A DNA stretch of 64,000 bases from Cenococcum geophilum 1.58. Taxonomy: Eukaryota > Ascomycota > Dothideomycetes > Gloniales > Gloniaceae. The notes beneath the pieces are model-generated. The model had not been told where the DNA came from. It did not search any database and was given only the letters and a program-made list of their open reading frames with translations. Shown here piece after piece: positions 33,652 through 45,954 of this stretch (position 1 is its first letter; the number at the start of each line of letters is the position of its first letter). A program made the translations under genes and the position numbers. The stretch lies in assembly GCA_001692895.1 (NCBI GenBank), contig KV748176.1, positions 3,224,001-3,288,000 on the forward strand, written 5' to 3'.

Positions 33652-34433
33652 ATTAGTCGTTTACGAAACGAATAAGAATCCTTAGCATGCAGATCCCCGA
33701 TTTTTGCGCCCAAACTTACGTGTAAAACCGTAAGATAACTAGCCCATTTCCACGTTAAACGCGCCTTATTATCGATATAACGTCCCTATTATTAGCTAGT
33801 TAGTTAAAGCTGACGTCGCCCTACTATTTATCCTATCTTAACGCGTTTCCTAGTATTGTAGTGCCTTATACTAACCCTACTTATCGCGCGGATATAGACC
33901 GTCTACGTACCCTATATAGCTTGCCCCCCATAGGGCCTTAATATTCTACCTCTTACGACCTAGTAACTAGCTTCGCGCTCTTATTGCGACGATACGATCG
34001 TCTAGCTACGGCACGTATAGGAGGCTTAATAAAGCTCTAGTGGCAGAGTCGCATATAGGTGGGCTACGCGGCCGATTTAGAAATTATATAAAGAATATTT
34101 AATATTTAGATTAGTTAAATTAAGCCAAATATTAAGCTTCTCTACAGTTATATACACGAGATTCGTGCCTAATATACGTGAAATCTAGGTGCAATATATA
34201 TTAAAAACCACTGCATTTCGCATATAGAGTCTACGGATAAAACTGTATATTTTATATTTAAATTCAGCTCTATATACACTAAAATCTACCTAATATACAC
34301 GCAAATTTTGATCTAAAATGTATTAATTTTAGATGTATATTGCAGAGCGTAAAGACCATAGGGACCTAAGTTTGGGCGTAAAAATTAGGGATCTACATAC
34401 TAAGGATTCTTATTCGTTTCGTAAACGACTAAT
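33652..34433. mobile_element. 782-bp MITE-like element with 69-bp TIRs
   Basis: The 69 bases at 33652-33720 (attagtcgtttacgaaacga...) recur in reverse complement at 34365-34433 with only a few transitions. The interior is AT-rich and non-coding, and holds short repeated motifs around 'tatatacacgaga' and 'aatatacgtgaaatct'. I see no clear target duplication. No transposase is present, so it is non-autonomous. Its right end abuts the 3' end of the reverse relic at 34431-37862 and appears to supply that relic's stop codon. Confidence 0.8.
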
Positions 34434-37400
34434 TTGAGCAAATAGCATCCCTCACAACCTTCTCGCCCTCCCTCGGCGCGCATACGCCAGAACTAAGAGT
34501 AAATGAGGTTTTATCCCCAGTATCCACCTAGTGATACTCAAATACAAAACCAACATTTTTTAGGATCTTTTCGCTCGACGGCGTTGCGGTCACATATACC
34601 CTCTTTTTTACATCTTTTACAGAATTTACCTCAGACATAAATTTCTTTACTAGCAATTCTCCATACCCTAGACCCCGGTACGCTAGGTGCATAGTAAAGG
34701 CATTAAGTTTTACCTCGCATCCCTTAGAGCGCCTAACATTGTTAGCAAGTGTTTAATGTTTATACTTTAGGCTTTATACTTAGATTTCTAAGGCTCTATC
34801 TACTTCTTATACAACACTACCGCGCTTAGGTTCTTGTCTCGGCCTTATATATAAAGAGTATTACTAAGATGCTCTAGACAGCCTGGATTTAATATTAGCG
34901 CGATTTATATTAGGTAATCGTAAATACAAACTATTATCCTTAGGCACCTCCTTTAGCTAAAAGCCTATGCCAATAATTATACTAACAATAACCTTATTTC
35001 CACGCTTTTCTTATAGAAGGTTTTCGGGGAAGGCGGCGGGAATCCAGCTAAACTTATTTGGACGGTATAAATCCTCTAAAACGATAACCTTGCCTTTAGG
35101 GTTCCGGAGTAACCTAATAAGCTAAAGCTTGTAGTTAACGAAGGTATCTCTTAGGTATTTTTTATACCACGGTCTTTAGTACTAGTTAACTAGAGATAGT
35201 CTAAAACCTAATATTATCACCACAGCAATCCGGTCAATTTCTTTTACTTTAGCGATACGCGGTTTTTAAATACCCATATAGTCTATCATTTCCCTTATAA
35301 GCTTAAGAATCCATTCTATTATAGTAAAGAAAGTCAGGGTCCGTATTAGACTATATTTATTTTAAACAAGATCTAGTTCTTCCTTAAGACCGCCTCTTAC
35401 CGCATTAATTAATTTAGGCACGTTTAAGAAGTCCTTATTAGTTATATTAGTGCAAGTGCGCCAAACAAGCTCTAAGAGCTTTTCTGTATTTTCCTTACGC
35501 GGCTCTTCTAGCATCTTAGAAATTATCTTTAAGCGGTGTTGACTGACCTCTAAACAATATCTCTTCGTATCTAAGATAGTTCTAGGTAAGAGAACCGTTT
35601 CGTTAAGTAGACGGTACGAGCGAGGTCAGAACGCAGTTATCGCAATAATTCGCTCTTACTAGCCTTAGAAAGGCATTACCTTACACTAAATAAGCGATCC
35701 TTAGAATATAATGCCCTAGCCCTAGTATATAACGCTAAGTATAAGTTTCATATTAAGAATACTAGGAGTCTTACTATCTACAAGGGAGGCATTTCTACGG
35801 CGTCTCCGGACAGACCCCTTAAAACTATCCTCCCTCCCTCTATTTTCTCATTGCTTAACATAGTAATACATATAAACGTATAATTTTTTTTATACCATAG
35901 TTTAGGAATGTTCGGTCCGGTTATATATACATAAAAGATATTGGTATCTATCCCCAGTTTAAGCTTAATCCCAACCTAGGCAGAAATATATTATTCCACC
36001 CTCTTGTCCTTCTAGGCGTCGCTAGTGTATTTTATATAACTGCGATCCTAATATTAGTATAAACCTCCCATCCGGAATAGGTCTTAGAGATTACCTTAAA
36101 ACCACGCCTATTATTTCTTTCTAAGTAATTTGACCTTTAATAAGACAGGCCTTTATAACCCTTTTATTAAGCAATTCTTCCCTCATTTGCTTAGTAATAG
36201 TGGAAAGGAATAGTAGAATAGGACTAATAAGTGCAATATCTAATACGCCTAATTTAGGAGGAAATCTAAAATCTTTTATAGTCTGTATTATAAGATCGCG
36301 CGGCCATACCTAGGGTTTAAGCAATTTAAAGTTTAACTATTAAAATAGAGATCTATTAGTACAGTATAGTAATACTTCTCTTACACACATTTTATCCCTT
36401 CTTACCTCTATCGCTTTTAGTATTTCTATTTGCTAGCGGCCAATTAGAGGTATATATATTACTAGAGAGCAGCTCTAGAAACTAAAGTTCGAGAGGGAAG
36501 CGCTCCTTAACTTATACTACCTCTCTATCTACCTTTCATCCACTAGCAAAACTACTTTAGAATACCGTAACGGTAGGATGAGGTCGTATTTAGTAGCTTA
36601 TATATAATAGTTTGCGTACTAGGCTCCTAATAACTAGTATAACAATTTCTCGCATTAAGCATGTAGGTATATCTTTACTATCTAAATACCTTTGGCCACT
36701 AACCGACTACGTCCAACTGTAAAAATACCCCTTACTTCTCCATAGCTAGTACGTCGCAAACGGCGGGGCTATATATTAAGTGTATTAAAGCTTAGCGATA
36801 TTAAGGGTCTAATCCTATAATTAATATTCTTGTACTAAAGCAAAACTACGGTCTTAAGCTTTATAATTCCTATTCCTACGCCTATTAAAGTCCCTAACCT
36901 ACCCAAAATTAAGGAGCTATTTCCATATTAAGCGATTCGGTAAGTAAAAGTAAATTATTTAATATTACGGAACCTAAAGGATTGGGCAGCATAAACCCCT
37001 TAGCCACTATTAAGTCCCATACCCCCCAACTCCTTAACTAGTTTATTTAGATTCTTACCATCTCTAATAACGCAGCGCTATCCATATCTCTAGCTATGTC
37101 GTTATATTCTTTATCCAAAGTAGGTATATTTTATAGGGGGGAATCTTCCTTCTAGAACTTTACTAGAGTTAACCCCTAAAACCACTCTTTCTAAGGAACA
37201 TTATACTTAATAATAGGAAGATCATCTATTTCTTTATCCAAGACAATAGTGAGGTTATAACGTAGCGGTCTAGTCCCAAGAGCCAAGGTAAAAGTTTAAA
37301 GCTTACTATAACACTATTCCCCATCTACGCTAACACCAATCTTCTTACCACTATACTTTATTAATTAAAGCTCTTAGCAAAGTTTCGGCTCAAAGCAACA

Positions 37401-37862
37401 TTTATTTATCTCGTTTATATTCTTTAAAGAAAGAATAGCACGTTCCCGCAATGCACTAATAAGAGCCCTTACTTCATTATTACTCTTTATTACCTTCTTA
37501 GAAAGTTGTCTCGCTACGGCGTTATTAATATTTTCCATTATCTTAAGGAGAGACTCTGCTTTACACTTGAGACTGTTCTTACGCAGATATAAAGTTGTAA
37601 GTAACATAAGCCTAAAAGGTATCTTAACGTTTAAATAGCTGCCTATCTTTTTTAATAGATCCAGATCTACGTAAAATTTCGGTTTAAACGGCCGTACCAT
37701 ATTATCTCGGAATGAAACCTTGGGGGGGGAGTGAGAAGCAGAGGGGTTTAGGGCAGTAGCAACGGCAGCAGTAGTGGCGGCAGTAGTAATAGTAACAGGA
37801 GGAGGAAAAGGAGGAGGAGGAGGAAGAGGAGGAGGAGGAGGAGGACCAGGAACGTTTGGCAT
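34431..37862 (-). pseudogene. Long protein relic: proline-rich start, GNAT-like end
   Basis: The start is at 37862: MPNVPGPPPPPPLPPPPPFP, then an Ala/Thr-rich linker and an intact helical stretch to 37374 (VDLDLLKKIGSYLNVKIPF). The frame continues with RIP-type stops (KKIGVSVDGE, LALGTRPLRYNLTIVLDKEI; near 35100 GKVIVLEDLYRPNKFSWIPA). At the 3' end, 34760-34450 reads LNAFTMHLAYRGLGYGELLV, then VYVTATPSSEKILKNVGFVF. This is the pattern of a GNAT acetyltransferase acetyl-CoA loop (RGLGYG) and the following strand and helix. About 1,140 codons in all. The middle is not recognised. The stop lies within the TIR of the neighbouring element. The GGA-rich tract at 37797-37850 is the proline tract read on the other strand. 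Confidence 0.5.
36778..36806 (+). repeat. 29-bp direct repeat, copy 1
   Basis: A 29-base sequence with core 'cttagcgatattaagg' recurs at 38295-38323 with about three transitions, 1.5 kb away. It may be an end of an unrecognised element or a dispersed motif. Confidence 0.5.
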
Positions 37863-38961
37863 GATTCTCAGTTTCTAAGTTAAAAGATGCTAAAAAGAAT
37901 AAAGTCGAGATATTTTAATACTGGGGAGTTAGATATATAAATAACCACTAAAGCCGAGTTATACTAAATTATAGGACTAGACCTACACTGTAAAAGGCTC
38001 TTCTAATCTATATCATACGTTTAGCCTAGAAGTTATTGCCGCACGCATTATGCTAATTCATCGTCGTGCGTTTATATATCTGCTTAGTATTACTCAATGC
38101 TTAACCTCTAAGGGGGTATACATGCGAGCTTAAAGAGATGCTACCGAATGCCATTTAATGCAAAAGGAAGGCGCTTATACGCCGGTAGGAGGCCTGATTT
38201 CATAGCTATATATTGCATTTACACCTTAATTATAGTCAGATAATTGTTATAGCGCAGCCAGCACGTTATAAACGACGATATTGGGTTAAGAATCAAGTGC
38301 ATTAAGACTTAGCGATATTAAGGTGTCGACCTAAGTTAGGTCGTCTTTCCACCCAACTTAGTTACCTACCCCTTAACTTGGTCACCAACTCGGTTACCAA
38401 CTCCCCCCCCTATACCTACATCTACCTTATATATATATAGTCTCTTTTCTTTATAGAATTAAGGGATATATAAGTCCTTTTATAACCTTCTTTTTTGCGG
38501 TCGACATAAGGATCTAATTCGGTGGTTGGTATTCTTATACTAATGCAAATGTAAAGTCTCTAGTCTTAGAAGTCTTGGTTTTATGCGTATCAAAATCCCT
38601 AACTAGCTTTCGAATTTGCTAAATAAGAATCCCCCATTATACGCAACTAGGCCCTCTTGCTACGTAGGCCAAAAGAAACATCACTTTAATGGCGATGCGG
38701 ATAATCCTGCCCTGCTACTAAATAGCTTTAATTTCGACAGTATATCTTTACAATCACCTAGGAGGAAAGAGTTAGCATTAGCTTGCAGTAGCTTATAGGT
38801 AGTTGGCCAAACTAACCATAGTTTTCATCGAGCCTATACTCTTTATAGGGAGCGTTAATTACCTATTACAAAATAATAAGAAAGGAGCTAGCTCTTACAT
38901 CGCTACAATATTTACTAGACATCTTTTCTGTATTTCCTAGTATTTTATATAGTAATATCAA
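37863..38961. other. Upstream region of the proline-rich relic plus degraded sequence
   Basis: It holds the likely promoter side of the reverse relic, the second copy of the 29-bp direct repeat (38295-38323), and a short pyrimidine-rich interval at about 38335-38420 with repeated 'aactcggttaccaactccc'-like units. An open stretch at 38616-38798 shows no family likeness and is probably chance. Confidence 0.45.
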
Positions 38962-39368
38962 CAGTTAGGTTAGGTTTTAAAAATGAGGCCAAAACCAATC
39001 TAAAATACAATTTTAAGGCTTGAACCGGTTATAGAACTGGTTAAACCAGATTAACCAGATAACATGTCTTAAAAGTGTTTATTTACAAGTTTTAGTGTAT
39101 TTTTTTGGCCTTGGCAGAGGCTAGCCCTATTTAAATTATAGCGCTTATCCCTATAAGGTAAGGCTTAGTAGGGGCTTATATAGAGGCTTATACAGAGGCT
39201 TATACAGAGGCTCATTTTTATATTATGGCCAGAGCTATCTGGTTTTATTAGATAACCAGTTTATTAAAATACCTAATAACCGATCCAAATTGAGCCAGTA
39301 AAATCGACGAACCGGTTACTCTTAAGATTTTAGTTAAACCGAACCAATCCAAAGAGTAACCTAACTAT
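38962..39368. mobile_element. MITE with hAT-like TIRs
   Basis: The ends are inverted: CAGTTAGGTTA at 38962 and its complement taacctaacta at about 39357-39367. Sub-terminal 'aaccggtta', 'aactggttaaacc' and 'gttaaaccgaacc' motifs resemble hAT sub-terminal repeats. A 14-bp tandem unit (aggcttatacag) is repeated about four times at 39160-39212. The 8-bp target duplication expected of hAT elements is not convincing, so the superfamily is tentative. It is non-coding. Confidence 0.55.
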
Positions 39369-39778
39369 TAACATTACTGGCGGCGGCGTACACCAAATTC
39401 TCACGGGAAATTTGCTATAAGTTCTGTTCTTTGGTTTTTCCGGCCTTAATAATATACCGCATGGAGATGCCTCCCTAAGGAAGTCCGGATAGTTTACGGC
39501 CTAGATTAAGATCTCCTAGCTTAAGGGAAGCATAGGAACTGCCTACTCGCTTCTAATTTTCGACCTCTCGTTCCATCTCTTCTTTTTATTCTCTTACTTT
39601 TTATTCTCTTACTTTCTCTCCTATAGAGGCAATGCATTGTTAATAAACGATTTTAAAGGTAATATAAAAAGGCAGACGGAGCTTTACTTACGGAATTGTT
39701 GCTATGCAAGTTTATTCTAAGTCTTTCGTCTCTTACTAAGATCCTTTACCTCCAACCATTCATCTCCTTTTACTCGCG
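39369..39778 (+). promoter_or_regulatory. Promoter-like, pyrimidine-rich interval
   Basis: A CT-rich run with tandem 'ttattctcttacttt' (39581-39618) and a second pyrimidine-rich block just before an ATG at 39779 (cctccaaccattcatctcc) look like a fungal promoter and leader. RIP is lighter here. Confidence 0.4.
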
Positions 39779-42650
39779 ATGCCTCTCCCCTTAGTCTTAG
39801 TAACTCCACTCGTCCTCTAGACTGCTGGTCACTCATTTGCTAGTTTTATAACATCTTTTAGTGCTTATTAAAAAGGATCTAAATTAATATAACAGGTTTC
39901 TATAAGGGGGGTATAAAGTAGTACTCTTCTTCATAAGGTCGTATAGTTTATTCCTCTAAATTACAAAGTAAGGCGGGCCTTAATTAGGTAGCAAAATAGT
40001 CTAAAGGGAGAGGAAAGGTTACAGAACGCCTACGGAAATAACTTGTTAGCAGGTAAAGGGTTAAGTGCATAGTTACTTACCTAAAAGCTAAGTGCAGTTA
40101 GTAGCACTATAGCCTTTACTATAAGATATAGGCTGTAATGCAAATAAGGTCTTTATTAGATAGGATATACAAATCTTAGGAGTCTATTTATATATATAAA
40201 AGACCTAACCGGCCTAAAACTGAGGCTCTTAATGTTAATTATAATGGCGAGGCGCAGACTACGGTGTGCATTAACTAAGCTGGATTAAGTGTATATATAC
40301 GGTGAGTAATAAAGACGTATTAACGCCTAGCTAATGCTAGTGCTACGGGTGACGAAGATAAAGGGTTTATAGTTATTTTTTTCTATCGGTAGTTGTGGAA
40401 TTGGTTTATTAGAGTAAGCAGCGGCTGTTATAGGTGGTAGGCTAAGACTTAAAGGGGATTTTGGCGGCAGAGATACAAGACATCTAGGCGGATTTAGGAA
40501 ATATTCTTAGCTAGTAGTTGATTCCGGGTACGCTTTATTCTAACTCCCAACGGCTCTTAGCTATTAATAGGGTAGTATTTATACAGAAGCTTCTATTACG
40601 TTACTTTATATATAAGTCTATATAAAAATAAAAACACATAGTTAGATATCGGATTAGCGTAACGGTATTACATTACGTAAAACGAATTATTAGAGAGTAG
40701 TTAAGAATCCATTAGTAGTAGTAAAGACGCTGCTCCTATAGAAAGCTTAGTAACTAACTAGTGTAGAAGCATTAAATTCTAAGACCGCCTCTACTTTTAG
40801 TTCGAGCTTAGCTTAACTAAAAGCATTAAATTTAGAGGCCGCCTTTGCTTTTAGTTCCAAATATAAGACTCCAACTACACCATTTAGACCGTTGCCGCAA
40901 TAAGCGCCCTTTAGCCGCCATTAACAGCGATGCTCTTTAGACGAGATAATACTACCATATAATTAAACTACGGCAATAGTATAATAGTAACCTTTAACTA
41001 CCTTATCCTAAACGTTAATTTGCATATCCAGATGTTCCTAAAATATAGCCCTAGCTATTGCTATAAAATATTAGTAGTATATAGCAAAAGTGAATATTAG
41101 TAAACTAACAGAGAACTACTTTAAAGTCTATTGCTGTCTGCGTTATACTAATATAGTTATGCTAATAGGAGCAAGGAAACTACAGTTTTCTATTAATATC
41201 AGTTTAAGAAAATATTAGTTAGAGGTAGAGACGTATAAATCGTTAAGATCAGCGCGTAGTAGCTAGTACTGTTACTAAAATTGCGAGGTGTGGGTCATAA
41301 TGCAAAGGATTTAGTGGAGAAGGTACGGGGTTCTTAGTAGCCTTTTATATTATAGCACTAACTTAAGACTTAGCTTCTAACGTATAAAGGATAGTAAAGG
41401 GCGCGCTAATTACGGTGTGCTTAGGCTTAGAAAGATTAACCTAACCTATATATATACACGCGGCGGGTAATAAAAACCGGTAAGTATCTGTCTCGGAATT
41501 GTCAAGGCTAGATCGCGGACAGGAGGGTGCCACTAACGTATATTCGAAGACCGCAAGGCCATAGAAAACTTACGTAAATACCACCTCGCCTCTAGCTATA
41601 CTTTAGATACTTATAAAATATAAGCCGCCGTTAGTATTACGGGTAGTAAAAATTGATAAAGGTTAAGAATAATGTTTAAGGTTTAAATTGGATTGCCAGA
41701 TAGTATAGGACGAGAAGACGCTACGAATGCATTTATAGAAGCCTATTCTGCGCCGCCTTTAAGTTCTTCACTTTGCCGCCGGTTTCGGTAAGTGCACGCT
41801 GCTTAACAACGGCATTTTTGGAGCACGGCGTAAATTAGGAGGCACTAAATATAAGGGAGGAGTAAGTTGCATATGTATCTGCGAAGGTTGCTAAGCGCTA
41901 GAAAGTTTAGGGAGAATTTGCATATACGACTATAGAGGATAAAATGTTAGCATTATATTCTAAATAGAGACGCTGGTTATAGAGCTACTTATCTATAAGT
42001 ATTGCCTTTAAGGATTAAATAAGAATTAGTAGGCGAAATTAATGGCTGTATATATATTATTTAGAGGATGCTATACGCAACAAAGACCGGTTAAAGGTCG
42101 CGTGCCATATACCGTTAGTAGGTCTTATTACAGCTATATACAAAGTCTGGGCTACTAAATATTATAAAGGGTAGGAGGGATAGTGCAAATACATTCGCGT
42201 AGGATAAGATATTAGGCGTCTAATATATATAGCGGCCCGCACAGCGGCTATTATATATATTAATTATAGGATGCTATACATGGCGAAGATCGTTTAAAGG
42301 TTATACGGTGTAATAGTTCCTATTAAAGCATGCGTAGGGTTTAGATTAGGCTGCTAAACATTATAAAGGACGAGAAGGGGCGTTATAAGCATGCCTATGG
42401 AAAATAGGGGTTAGCAGCCTATTGTAGATAGAGAGACGCGGGTTATATAGTTGCTTACCTTTAGCGGTATATTTAAGGCATCGAAAACATTACTACTAAA
42501 TCCTTACTAATAAAAATAGTAAAGCCTAAGCGTTAATAGTAACGTTTACTTAAGCATTAGGGCGTTAAATGTTTAAGGCTTGTTTTAGATACTAAGCATT
42601 TTAATATCTATATACGTTTACTACCTAGCGGAGGTTAAAAAGCAAAAAGC
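39779..42650 (+). pseudogene. Long unrecognised relic with internal repeats
   Basis: From the ATG at 39779 (MPLPLVLVTPLVL) coding-like patches continue on the plus strand, for example AAAVIGGRLRLKGDFGGRDT near 40425 and VEALNSKTASTF near 40760. Many frame changes and RIP-type stops prevent a model. Between about 41690 and 42450 a degenerate unit of about 200 bp is repeated two to three times ('aggatgctata', 'aaaggtcg', 'attataaagg..gag'). Two related segments around 'acggtgtgc...tatatata' lie at 40260 and 41420. I cannot name a family. It could also contain mobile-element remains. Confidence 0.3.
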
Positions 42651-42659
42651 CCAATAAAA

Positions 42660-43375
42660 CCTGCCCCTCTAAACCGCCTGCCCCGCCACTAAGTTAAATT
42701 TCCCGGTAGCATTTATACCAAATTTAGATATAACAGTGTAAGCATAAGTAAGAACAAACCGCCTAAGAAAGCTCTCCTAAAGAGCAATATTGTTATACCC
42801 ATTATTAAAGAGAAGTATACAGACCTCGCACAGTCCAGCCTTAAGAAGACAATTAAGAATATTACACAAACCAACGAAACATCTACTAACCCTTTTATCG
42901 GTCTAGGGGAGACTAGGGAAAGCTTTTAAGCGCGCCAACATGCTATAAATATACGTTTACTTTAGCTTACTCCTATAGTAAGTCGGACGGCTAACACAAA
43001 CAAGATACTAAGATTAAAGATGCCAGAAATACTTTATAGGCTAGGGGTTAAAGCAGATAATGTTTCCCTTATAATAGGCCTAACACTCTATTTTACAGGG
43101 AAGTATACTTAGATATATTATCCATATAAGTTGGTTATTTACACGTTAGTATTTAGCTATTATAGGGACTTATAGGTCCTAGATAGTAATAAGGTTCTAA
43201 AGGTTAAGAGCGGTTAGGGTTATTACTAAGCCGGGCCGTAATATATTAAATGGAAAGGGAGCGGAGGCAGCATTAGTGCAATTGTGACGGTTTCTCTTAT
43301 AAGCTTAGGCGTCACTACTAGTTCTACTTTATAAATAGTCAAATAATTATATTATGTTAAGAGTTTAAAACTTAG
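42660..43375 (+). pseudogene. Unrecognised protein relic
   Basis: A coherent plus-strand frame reads LLKSNIVIPIIKEKYTDLAQ, FIGLGETRESF, LTPIVSRTANTNKILRLKMP, ADNVSLIIGLTLYFTGKYT and YIKWKGSGGSISAIVTVSLI, with stops at Gln/Trp-type codons. Basic and Ser-rich at the N-terminus, more hydrophobic at the end. No known domain recognised. It ends just before the 81-bp tandem repeat. Confidence 0.4.
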
Positions 43376-43399
43376 GTGTAGGAATAATCCTTATATACC

Positions 43400-43547
43400 C
43401 ATTGCAGAGCATTAACCTCGTCTCTTCGTTGTCGCTGCTTTCTAGTGGAATGTTAATGGCGGTATTAGCCTCATATCCCCATTCCAGATCATCAAAGCTC
43501 GTCTCTAAGTTGCCGCTGCTTGCTGATGGCATGTTAGTAGCGGTGTA
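43400..43547 (-). repeat. 81-bp coding tandem repeat, left part (interrupted by Copia element)
   Basis: Units start at 43400 and 43480 ('cattgcagagcat' or 'cattccagatcat'), and the array resumes at 46142 after the LTR element. The minus strand encodes a 27-residue repeat of the type NMPLASGDNMETSFDDLEWG followed by YEANTAI. There are about five units in total counting both sides. RIP is mild. Confidence 0.8.
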
Positions 43548-43742
43548 TATTGGAATTACAAGGTCATGGGGTCACAGCGGAGGTATCTTGAGGGTCTAAT
43601 TGATGATAGAGATGACGCAGACGATGAATATTGATTGATTCGTGATGCAGTAGATGCGGTTAATGTCTATATAGATTGCATGCGGACTTCGTCCTCGCAA
43701 TGTGTCCAGGGCTTAGTCAGCATCTCTCGCTTAATTCTGACA
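43548..43742 (-). repeat. 3' LTR of the Copia fossil
   Basis: 195 bp. It reads TGTCAGAATTAAGCG...TTCCAA(C/T)A on the minus strand, next to a GGGGGAG polypurine tract. An 8-bp insertion relative to the other LTR is visible near 43567. Confidence 0.85.
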
Positions 43743-44479
43743 CTCCCCCATACTGACGACGCTCTCCTCGTCTGTCCTAAATAGGCAATTATAAAGCTAT
43801 TCCCAAATACCTTATAAGTGCCATTTGGCCTACATACGGAGGGAAAACCTAGTAGGCGAAAAACCTCTATCACTTGCTCCGTCAGTTACCGATTCCTAGC
43901 GTTACACAGTGCTTCGTAAATTGGTCAATCGGTAGCACTTTAAGTCGACCTCGCTAAACCATGTCGTTTCGTACAAAAGGTCGACCGTACCCTTATTGTC
44001 GCAGTAGAGCGTAGGGATAAAAGGGTTGTCGTCGTCTCTCTCCCCCAGGTCTCTCGTCAGCTTCTCAAGCCATACTGCTGACCTTACTCCTTCTGACGCT
44101 GCCATAATCTCTACTTCCATTAAACTCAATGCCGTCAACTTCTGCCTTTAAGCCATCCAAATCACGGCTCCCCCATAGCGTATAATCAAGGGGGCGGATT
44201 ACAGTTATAATCTTAATTGATTTAGAAGCCTACGAATACCTCTACAGGTCCTAGGTCTTTGCATCTCCATTCTCTTAAAATTCTTGTCTTCGTAATATCG
44301 GGGGTCTGCTTATCTCCCCAAATGCATAGTCTTGCCTTCTTGCGAATTACTTCTCCCTTGGCGTTGTACTTATGCTTTAAAACTAGCTTACTCGGGAGTA
44401 ACGACCTTCCTTCTAGTACTCTCCCCCATAATAGTATAGGTGTGCATTCTCTTCAGTACAGGCGTCCCACCCTTAGCAT

Positions 44480-44760
44480 CACCTTGCAGATTCAAGCGTC
44501 CCACTTAATCTTGACCTGGGCTTCCCACTTAATTTAAGCGGCCCACTCGGTCTTGACCTGGGCTTCCCACTCGGTTTAAGCGGCCCACTCAGTCACCATC
44601 TAGCCTACTCGTAGTTCCCGCTACTGGAGTCTCTATCGGCACTTGGTCTTGACCTAGGCTTCCCACTTAATCTAAGCATCCCGCTCGATCTAAGCGGCCC
44701 ACTCAATCACCGTCTTGCCTACTCGCAGTTCTCGCAACTAGAGTCTCTGTCGGCGTTTAA
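44480..44760 (-). repeat. 114-bp tandem repeat within the Copia fossil
   Basis: Units starting 'cggcccactca' at 44581 and 44695 are 114 bp apart and contain a shorter repeated phrase 'cttgacctgggcttcccac'. On the minus strand it reads as a Pro/Ser/Lys/Arg-rich linker. Position is between gag and pol parts. Confidence 0.7.
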
Positions 44761-45937
44761 GGTAGTAGGGGGAGGTCTAGGTCAGTTCGCGGCTTAATTT
44801 AAGCGTCCCGCTTGATCTTGATCTAAGCGTCCCGCTCGATCACTGTCTCATAGCTTGGCTTATAGCTAGCACCTGACGTGCTCTATAAGGGAACCTATAC
44901 TCGTAGTAAGCATAGCACGTTCAGGGTCAGGGGTAGATTAAATCGCTATCGAATTCTTCCTCAGCTATTGCTACATTCCCTACTTCCTCTGCCTTAGAAG
45001 CACCTTAATCTTAATCTTTCTTCTTAGCGTTGTCAAATCGGAATTGTCTGAGCAGGGGACAGTCTTCCTAGTAGTGGCCTTCCTGATAGCATACTCTACA
45101 CTCGTCTTTCTCTGGTGGCCTTAGCTCCTTACTATAGCTGTAGCTCTTACCTACTCAAGACGACGAGCTATGGCGATAACGTGATAAGGAATAATCGAAT
45201 CTACTACGACCTCTGCCCCTTGTTCGACCTTGGTTTCCCTTTCTCCCCCTAGGTTCGTCTTTCCTTTCTTGTGCAAGTGCTGCATTTTGTACCTGTATAG
45301 GGCGAGCAGTCTCATGCTCCTAAAGAAGGGTAATGCAACTCTCAAGGTCTCGTTTGTCTCGTAGACACCAGGTCTTCGCATTCTGCCACATGACATCGCT
45401 TGGTAGGGCTAGAAGGAGTTGCTCTTTAATATCGTCGTTGGTAAGTGCTCGAGGTATCGAAGCTAGATTGATCTTGAATCGATTCAGTATATGCATAAAC
45501 TCGGCGATTCGCATCTTCGTAGGGTCGAATATAGTGCTATAGAACTCCCTGCGAAGTCTAGAGGTATAGACCTCGTCATTAGCCTTATTGAACTTCTTCA
45601 TTCCTTCCCACATTCCCTAAATATCGTACGCCTTCATCATCGCACGCATCTCTTCCTGACGGTCGTCTCCTATCGAATTGTAGATGATCTTGTTTGCTTC
45701 CCCTCGTCTTCTTCTTCCGTCAGCTGAATTGACTCGATTTGGGTCCTCTGCACCAGTAATAAAATCCCAGCCCTCTGACATGATCAGAGCTGCCTCGTAG
45801 GTGCGCTCCCAGTCTGCAAAGTTGTCTCCATTGAAAATAACGATTTTACCGGCCTTGTGATCGTACGTAGGTGTCGTTAAGGTTAAGGTAGAGGAGGTTA
45901 TTTTAGGGGTCGATTTTCAAGTCAGGAGAGGTGTTGC

Positions 45938-45954
45938 TACCCGGGCTTATAACC
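45938..45954 (-). promoter_or_regulatory. Primer-binding site (half tRNA-iMet type) of the Copia fossil
   Basis: Immediately inside the 5' LTR, the minus strand reads GGTTATAAGCCCGGGTAG. This is the anticodon-stem region complement of initiator methionine tRNA with one RIP-type transition. Copia-type elements are known to prime from such an internal half-tRNA. Confidence 0.65.

Noticed and set aside
34450-34770. A stand-alone small GNAT gene
   Set aside because: No start codon or promoter-like break was seen upstream on the minus strand, and the frame seems continuous with the long relic. A separate gene cannot be fully excluded.
44259-44537. 92-codon plus-strand open frame
   Set aside because: It lies opposite the reverse transcriptase part of the minus-strand Copia fossil and its repeat spacer. 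It is a shadow.
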